Source: Prochlorococcus sp. HOT208_60m_813I02 (lineage in GTDB: Bacteria; Cyanobacteriota; Cyanobacteriia; PCC-6307; Cyanobiaceae). Taken from it: DNA of 35,567 nt. The notes under the pieces are model-generated. The model saw nothing but the letters and a program-made list of their open reading frames with translations, made no database searches and was not told where the DNA came from. Of the stretch, positions 35,001-35,567 are shown in pieces. A program made the position numbers and the translations under genes. Position 1 is the stretch's first letter. Each line of letters opens with the position of its first letter. Where the stretch lies: NCBI GenBank assembly GCA_002025865.1, contig MWOR01000151.1, positions 1-35,567 of the forward strand, read 5' to 3'.

Positions 35001-35567
35001 CTAGTTACTAATCCAACTATAGATTCTGAAAAAGTTGTATTTTCACCATATTCTGTCAATAAAAGATCACCTTTTAAATTCGAAGATCTATCTCTATGAA
35101 TAGTTACTCCTTCACTAATAACAAATTCTGCAATAACATTTTTTTGCTCTTGTTGATTTTCATCTCCTAAATATAAAGTTAGTCCTTTATCTAATATTTG
35201 AGATTCTCTGTTAGTACTTAATATTTCTATTTGAAGATTAGTTTTTCCTTCTTTATCAAGACTTTGGTTTAGAACTTTAAATTCAATTCCTTGAGATTGG
35301 AGTAATTCTAAAGCTAATGTTTCATCCGCTTCTTTTATTTGATCATCTTTAGGGTGGATAGTTAAGGAAGCACTATTTTTATCTTTAGGAACTAATACAG
35401 AAAACCCCTTAGTTCTTGAGAAATATTTCCCAGGGATTATTTCACTAACGTAATCTTCGCCAATGCCAACCGGCCTGTCCCACCATAACTCTATCTCTGG
35501 ATTTTTATTACTAAATGATTGATAATCTAGCGTAATTTCTAAGAATTCTCCCTCTGTTAGCAAAAGT
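29060..35567 (-). CDS. Giant Calx-beta-repeat surface protein with shared C-terminal module, 5' end outside window
   Basis: At least 2,168 residues; no stop is met before the window edge, so the true start lies to the right. The first roughly 800 visible residues contain several Calx-beta-like units, each ending in acidic strings such as FNSRNWSDAQAFKINPVDDD and FDSSNWDLLQSIQLQAIDD. A long central region (VGGLEGKTGDGLRKFITNL and onward) has beta-rich, aspartate-rich sequence, an acidic S/E/D linker, and DFDLNRDNKISLEEGRL-type EF-hand-like stretches (the sequence reads EFDLNRDNKISLEEG), followed by TPLTTIYTIGVQQGLSE. It ends in the shared module. This resembles giant cell-surface proteins of marine Synechococcus such as SwmB in style; no direct homology claim is made. 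No signal could be examined. Confidence 0.85.
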   Translation of the reverse strand, partial: LLLTEGEFLEITLDYQSFSNKNPEIELWWDRPVGIGEDYVSEIIPGKYFSRTKGFSVLVPKDKNSASLTIHPKDDQIKEADETLALELLQSQGIEFKVLNQSLDKEGKTNLQIEILSTNRESQILDKGLTLYLGDENQQEQKNVIAEFVISEGVTIHRDRSSNLKGDLLLTEYGENTTFSESIVGLVTSYHKSPYQILDPAVFVKISDFQLGEEANSYSVNLSLDETNRNEITLPAQTKITYTIKPEEGELYPKTFTVTTKNETKIIQGEISQNVLVDLTNATEGLDLIESNETYSSAYEIPIESKITFKDDDIAGINFSSDQNGIELIDDSDASIISLKENGKDVTKYLKLTSQPRYPVTVYLESSDSSEIQLSNFDAEKQIESPESSRIGFTFNSRNWSDAQAFKINPVDDDLVDGTKEIKIKSLVTSSDNFYNEINNYTVEKIDSINIQNEDDDQPSLKIELQQKSIYESSNGFINFNLSSKPSSDVLVKISADSDNQFYINDHRKVETLTFDSSNWDLLQSIQLQAIDDNNVEDITASNLSFEITSKDNNFNNIKVDPVQIDIVDNDLPYVSLIPISDSSEEAEPGSFRIELSEPAPSSEGANGIVVNYEITNVDFDPEAFESLEPNSLNPDEIDNSIGYITQSPGKEKGSVRIPPGQKYSDVIVVPIDDKVDENIDKSFTISAISGDDYTLNSNDSLNSATIKIIDDDVAGFYTLFSGDYVQVAEGLGSAEFLIGLLTQPKDDVEITISERKILNKQQLGIGNNNGKAESEFEKKITFTKSDWFTAQKVEIEAFDDFTIEDGIGENKNTGIHSAQIEYNFKSVDDKYNSSDEKGAEDFTNTIQTIEVIDFALPDKTAESIQNSLINIQDGIDSLALPMVGGLEGKTGDGLRKFITNLTNSIKQIGTPTPKKLSAILSQEISSALGVDENIVSVTLEDLTSEESISGNQAIGVTFSFSDDYSVTSIDLDADFGLPGLGFQSSGTLDADFDYTAQLALELDRQDGITLNTDATDGTYLNANFNTSLSDDFSLTGGLGFLQLEALNQESVNENVVINDEQTYTTMDIGFDLDLDGSSTTRSNDGSLTFSELSTVSLSDIFQYDFSGDAAMSFGVTTTVDNSAAIPSFSFDMGGLLPLFDYSNQDEASTFESDFYFDNIQLDLGSYITQMLDPVLDGVNTILEPIYPIVDSLYADTQIFSTIGLESTFDYDNDKHVSTIDLANWFADFYQKIDPEEGTKLSATVTSTTDFLDNVKGVMDLIRDLETLSETGNFYVDFGSYTLSDFAAGDSSSSTNNHDDAITNEEESTSTEEEPSSIQNLNSSDEVADEADKGGKDIDGNPSTNFADIMGQLDELGFAIPLVDDPKNAIKLLLGYEDVDLLTWELPGMGMSSEISKDFPIYPGIEGVIEGGFGVDAAIGFGFDNSGLVEWANDDFALDSSWKAFNGFYVADWHDGEDIPELTLDASMGAGLGVSAVVVRSDITGGLLAEASFDLLDEGEVAGTSDGKIRGDEIANLIKNPLDLFELAGDLSAYLNSKVQMGVDMGFYEIWETVYEENLAKIPIFEFGVGGSYGSGTASNGYLLDSTIFFDSNFNGKIESSEPYILTSEDAHFNLKVDHKEFDLNRDNKISLEEGRLMAFGGIDQNTNLSLNIPFLSPLESKMLTPLTTIYTIGVQQGLSETNTLQWIKDAFDLGNFDIFNDDPKLYLDNSRSFSDTHTKDNLKAYLAHTKLQLNFDFLSNSLQKLLPKEFHNDISIELEILEGFAKGLFAQESSVPLNTLLYNASKNLYKNLDLNLKTDSFSLDSYDLVCTMAADANYELANRLDDLYEYVNIKIGSNTSKLDEQFDFLNTTKINNILQEISDGNTIDFQIKSITNGTQNLINNTSDLVLALDKIKSIILKHYRNNLDESSNGLHKNDDNFNYFLEQALEDSHSDFVSRKEKMINLISGEIMNYEIGKKYPLPYIRDFDGNLHGGSYHDNDQDTYKFHGTFDINNDGNIEAIYTNNQTGRWVTASIDKDSGETNFKNNGLDGSTRVVGLFDDPLISEGDKYGGFLSDGLTPAPANFGVSDEDRYVQYNGETVDRLALNSQVRFQNDLLIDNLTPKLTGDFDNDGTNEIYWKTNDGTAYLRTLMHDDGNIKYANYQSFDEMNEYLTSNNFHNEIQQII
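29063..29713 (-). repeat. Shared C-terminal module, copy 4 (full form)
   Basis: About 216 residues. Has FDGNLHGGSYHDND, YKFHGTFDINNDG, GRWVTASIDKDSG, GSTRVVGLFDDPLISEG, GGFLSDGLTPAPANFGVSDE and YWKTNDGTAYLRTLMHDDGN. Ends EIQQII. Close in layout to copy 2. Confidence 0.85.

Noticed and set aside
22444..35567. RTX nonapeptide repeats (GGxGxDxUx) expected for a type I substrate
   Set aside because: None found in the readable protein sequences; the DxDGxN-type acidic motifs present are not RTX repeats.

Overview
The window looks like a piece of chromosome from a high-light-adapted Prochlorococcus (marine picocyanobacterium). This is inferred from the very A+T-rich, compact sequence, the photosystem I gene psaE, a plastoquinol terminal oxidase, an Hli-type one-helix protein, a carotenoid isomerase-like enzyme, and many small proteins of the kind typical of marine picocyanobacteria (DUF3104-, DUF1651- and Nif11-like).

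Layout. 1-2870: 3' nine-tenths of a 23S rRNA gene, the 5S rRNA and a strong terminator. 2867-7625: mutM and psaE (coupled), a LysM protein, an aldehyde dehydrogenase, a GNAT acetyltransferase and a DUF3104-like protein. 7700-10700: microproteins (including a TTG-start Hli-like protein and a glutamine-rich peptide), a NuoL/NdhF-N-terminus-like membrane protein, and PTOX. 10700-17900: conserved picocyanobacterial proteins, a CrtISO/phytoene-desaturase-family flavoprotein, a plastid-lipid-associated-protein-like protein, a free-standing Nif11-like protein, TatA, PrxQ/Bcp and more one-helix microproteins. 18100-20900: ArfB-like ribosome rescue hydrolase, a DUF1651-like protein, a CPBP membrane protease and small ORFs. 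20900-21332: about 400 bases without a normal gene, ending in an excellent intrinsic terminator; probably a structured RNA or leader of unknown type, with two tandem micro-ORFs that each have a good Shine-Dalgarno. 21408-22349: proline iminopeptidase.

The most striking part is 22444 to the window end: four consecutive minus-strand genes (transcribed right to left, 36-48 bases apart) that all end in the same C-terminal module of about 180-220 residues. The N-terminal parts differ completely: a Calx-beta-rich giant (at least 2,168 residues, 5' end outside the window), a seven-bladed propeller plus six cadherin-like repeats, a cyclophilin-type peptidyl-prolyl isomerase, and a lysozyme-like domain. 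None of the three complete proteins has an N-terminal signal peptide, and all four end in an acidic/polar stretch plus a short hydrophobic tail. I infer that the module is a shared export or surface-attachment tag, most likely for a type I-like route, carrying a set of extracellular proteins. No secretion machinery and no RTX nonapeptides are visible here, so this remains an inference.

The housekeeping genes work in photosynthesis and stress protection (psaE, PTOX, Hli-like, carotenoid enzyme, PrxQ, MutM), translation rescue (ArfB) and protein export (TatA). The giant-protein cluster looks like accessory, surface-related DNA.
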